8,040 nt of DNA from an uncultured Desulfobacterales bacterium. GTDB lineage: Bacteria; Desulfobacterota; Desulfobacteria; Desulfobacterales; UBA11574. The translations under genes were made by a program, and so were the position numbers. The DNA lies in assembly GCA_937925895.1 (NCBI GenBank), contig CALANC010000388.1, forward strand, positions 1-8,040, given 5' to 3'. Below, in pieces: positions 6,386 through 8,040 of the stretch (positions are counted from its first letter, which is position 1; every line of letters begins with the position of its first letter). A model generated the notes under the pieces. It did no database searches. It was not told the origin of the DNA and worked only from the letters and a program-made list of their open reading frames with translations.

Positions 6386-8040
6386 TCAAAGGGGCTTAAA
6401 GACAGTCTGTTCCCCGTCGGCATCTACTTGAATCTTAGATCCTTCCGTAAAGTTCCCTTTAAGAAGTTCCAGTGAAAGCGGATTTTCAATGTACTTTTGG
6501 ATAGCCCTTTTTAAAGGACGTGCGCCGTATGTATGATCGTACCCTTTCTCAATGAGTAATAACTTTATCTTGTCAGAAAGGACGATATCAATGTTTTTTT
6601 CAGCCAGCCTTTTAACCAGCGTCTTCATCTGGATATCCACGATTTCACCGATCTGTTCTCGTGTAAGGTTTTGAAAAATTATGGTTTCATCTATTCTGTT
6701 TAAAAATTCCGGTTTGAAATTCGACCGCAAAGCTTCGGTAACCAGAGTTTCCATTTCATCACGATTAGATGCTCCGAGCTCCTGAATCCACTGGCTGCCA
6801 ACATTTGATGTCATTATAATGATGGTGTTTTTAAAATCGACCGTCCTTCCCTGACCGTCGGTCATACGTCCGTCATCTAAAATTTGAAGCAGCACATTAA
6901 AAACTTCCGGATGGGCCTTTTCAATTTCATCAAACAACACTACTGAATAGGGACGTCTCCGGACGGCCTCAGTAAGATATCCCCCTTCTTCATAACCCAC
7001 GTAGCCGGGGGGAGCTCCGATAAGTCTGGCAACAGCATGCTTTTCCATGTATTCAGACATGTCAATTCTGACCATGGCTTGTTCGCTGTCAAAACTAAAC
7101 TCTGCCAAGGCCTTGGCCAGTTCGGTCTTACCAACACCCGTGGGACCCATAAATATGAAAGACCCGATGGGCCGATTGGGGTCCTGTAATCCTGATCGGG
7201 CCCGACGAACGGCATTGGAAACCGCCGATATGGCCTCATTTTGCCCGATTACCCGTCGCCCGAGCCGATCTTCCATCTGGACCAATTTTTCCCTTTCCCC
7301 CTCAAGCATTTTGCTGACGGGAATTCCGGTCCACCTGGAGATAACTTCTGCAATATCCTCATCGTCAACCTCTTCTTTTAACATTTTGCTGTTCTTCTGC
7401 AATCGGGAAAGATTTTGATTGGCATCTTTCAAACGGTTTTCTAGTTTCAGAGCCTTTCCGTATCTAATTTCCGCAACCCGCGCCAGGTTCCCATCTCTCT
7501 CTGCCTGCTGTTCTTCTATTCCGAGTTGCTCTTGTTCTTCCTTGATCTTGCGTATGGTCTGAATCAGATCTTTTTCATTCTGCCAGTGGGCTTTCATTTC
7601 CAAAATCTCATCCATCATGTTAGCCAAGCCGGCTTCAAGTTTTGCCAGCCGTTCTTTTGATGTCTGGTCGGATTCCTTTTTCAAGGCTTCCCGTTCTATT
7701 TCAGCCTGGGTTATTCGGCGCTGGATCTCATCAATCTCAACCGGCATGCTGTCGATTTCGATTCTCAACTTTGAGGCGCATTCATCTATTAAATCAATGG
7801 CTTTGTCAGGTAAAAATCTGTCGGAAATATAACGGTTTGACAACATGGCAGCGGATACAATGGCTGAATCCTTTATTCTTACACCGTGGTGGACTTCATA
7901 TTTTTCTTTGAGGCCCCGAAGTATGGAAATGGTATCTTCTACGGTCGGTTCCAAAACCATGATCGGTTGAAACCGTCTTTCAAGTGCTGCATCTTTTTCA
8001 ATATATTTTCTGTATTCATTCAATGTCGTTGCTCCCACGC
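6386..8040 (-). CDS. clpB: ATP-dependent disaggregase ClpB, C-terminal part (5' end beyond window)
   Basis: Hexameric AAA+ chaperone that threads aggregated proteins through its pore, working with DnaK/DnaJ/GrpE in the cytoplasm. The frame runs off the right edge; the [16 protein letters not shown] at the edge is mid-NBD1, so about 310 residues (N-domain and the NBD1 Walker motifs) are outside. In fragment numbering (Val at 8038 = 1): NBD1 Arg fingers ERRF (20-23); [19 protein letters not shown] (68-86); a full coiled-coil middle domain (about 90-225), which marks ClpB rather than ClpA/ClpX; the linker [15 protein letters not shown] (234-248); NBD2 Walker A GPTGVGKT (298-305), pore loop GYVG (345-348), Walker B VVLFDE (366-371), sensor 1 Asn412, Arg finger Arg448 (FLNRID), sensor 2 Arg507 (GARPLKR). 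The protein ends in VFKPL. I see no clear terminator in the 121 bases before the peptidase gene, so read-through is possible. Its promoter lies outside the window. Confidence 0.97.
   Translation of the reverse strand, partial: VGATTLNEYRKYIEKDAALERRFQPIMVLEPTVEDTISILRGLKEKYEVHHGVRIKDSAIVSAAMLSNRYISDRFLPDKAIDLIDECASKLRIEIDSMPVEIDEIQRRITQAEIEREALKKESDQTSKERLAKLEAGLANMMDEILEMKAHWQNEKDLIQTIRKIKEEQEQLGIEEQQAERDGNLARVAEIRYGKALKLENRLKDANQNLSRLQKNSKMLKEEVDDEDIAEVISRWTGIPVSKMLEGEREKLVQMEDRLGRRVIGQNEAISAVSNAVRRARSGLQDPNRPIGSFIFMGPTGVGKTELAKALAEFSFDSEQAMVRIDMSEYMEKHAVARLIGAPPGYVGYEEGGYLTEAVRRRPYSVVLFDEIEKAHPEVFNVLLQILDDGRMTDGQGRTVDFKNTIIIMTSNVGSQWIQELGASNRDEMETLVTEALRSNFKPEFLNRIDETIIFQNLTREQIGEIVDIQMKTLVKRLAEKNIDIVLSDKIKLLLIEKGYDHTYGARPLKRAIQKYIENPLSLELLKGNFTEGSKIQVDADGEQTVFKPL

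Noticed and set aside
7047..7911. Several plus-strand open frames opposite clpB
   Set aside because: They are antisense shadows of a strongly conserved ClpB coding sequence and show no features of their own.

Overview
The window looks like a chromosomal stretch from a mid-GC, Gram-negative-like bacterium. The genes are well formed, most have clear Shine-Dalgarno sites, spacing is compact, and the ClpB has a full middle domain. The ClpB and cold-shock sequences give a weak impression of Desulfobacterota (deltaproteobacteria). That is inference, and no marker here settles the taxonomy. I see no rRNA, tRNA, CRISPR array, insertion sequence or phage gene.

Layout on the plus strand. The window opens inside a beta-ketoacyl-ACP synthase II gene (fabF type) whose first ~50 codons lie outside. 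Next comes a complete cofactor-independent phosphoglycerate mutase (gpmI, GTG start), then a 245-base gap that holds a probable promoter and leader hairpins for a small cold-shock protein gene. A strong stem-loop terminator closes the cold-shock gene, and a good -10/-35 pair directly overlaps its far edge and drives an MFS permease. After 42 bases a perfect Shine-Dalgarno precedes an exported two-domain protein that I recognise only as domains: a GH32-N/concanavalin-like jelly roll and a Trp/Gly-rich C-terminal module. The permease and the exported protein probably share a transcript.

Layout on the minus strand. Convergent with these is an isoaspartyl peptidase/plant-type asparaginase gene (Ntn hydrolase). 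Upstream of it on the same strand is the C-terminal two thirds of clpB, cut by the right edge of the window.

How the genes fit together. Most are unrelated housekeeping functions: fatty acid elongation, glycolysis, RNA chaperoning, protein disaggregation and isopeptide repair. ClpB, the cold-shock protein and the isoaspartyl peptidase all concern stress or damage, but nothing shows they are co-regulated. The least explained element is the exported two-domain protein with its permease. I did not find a convincing new multi-gene system here.
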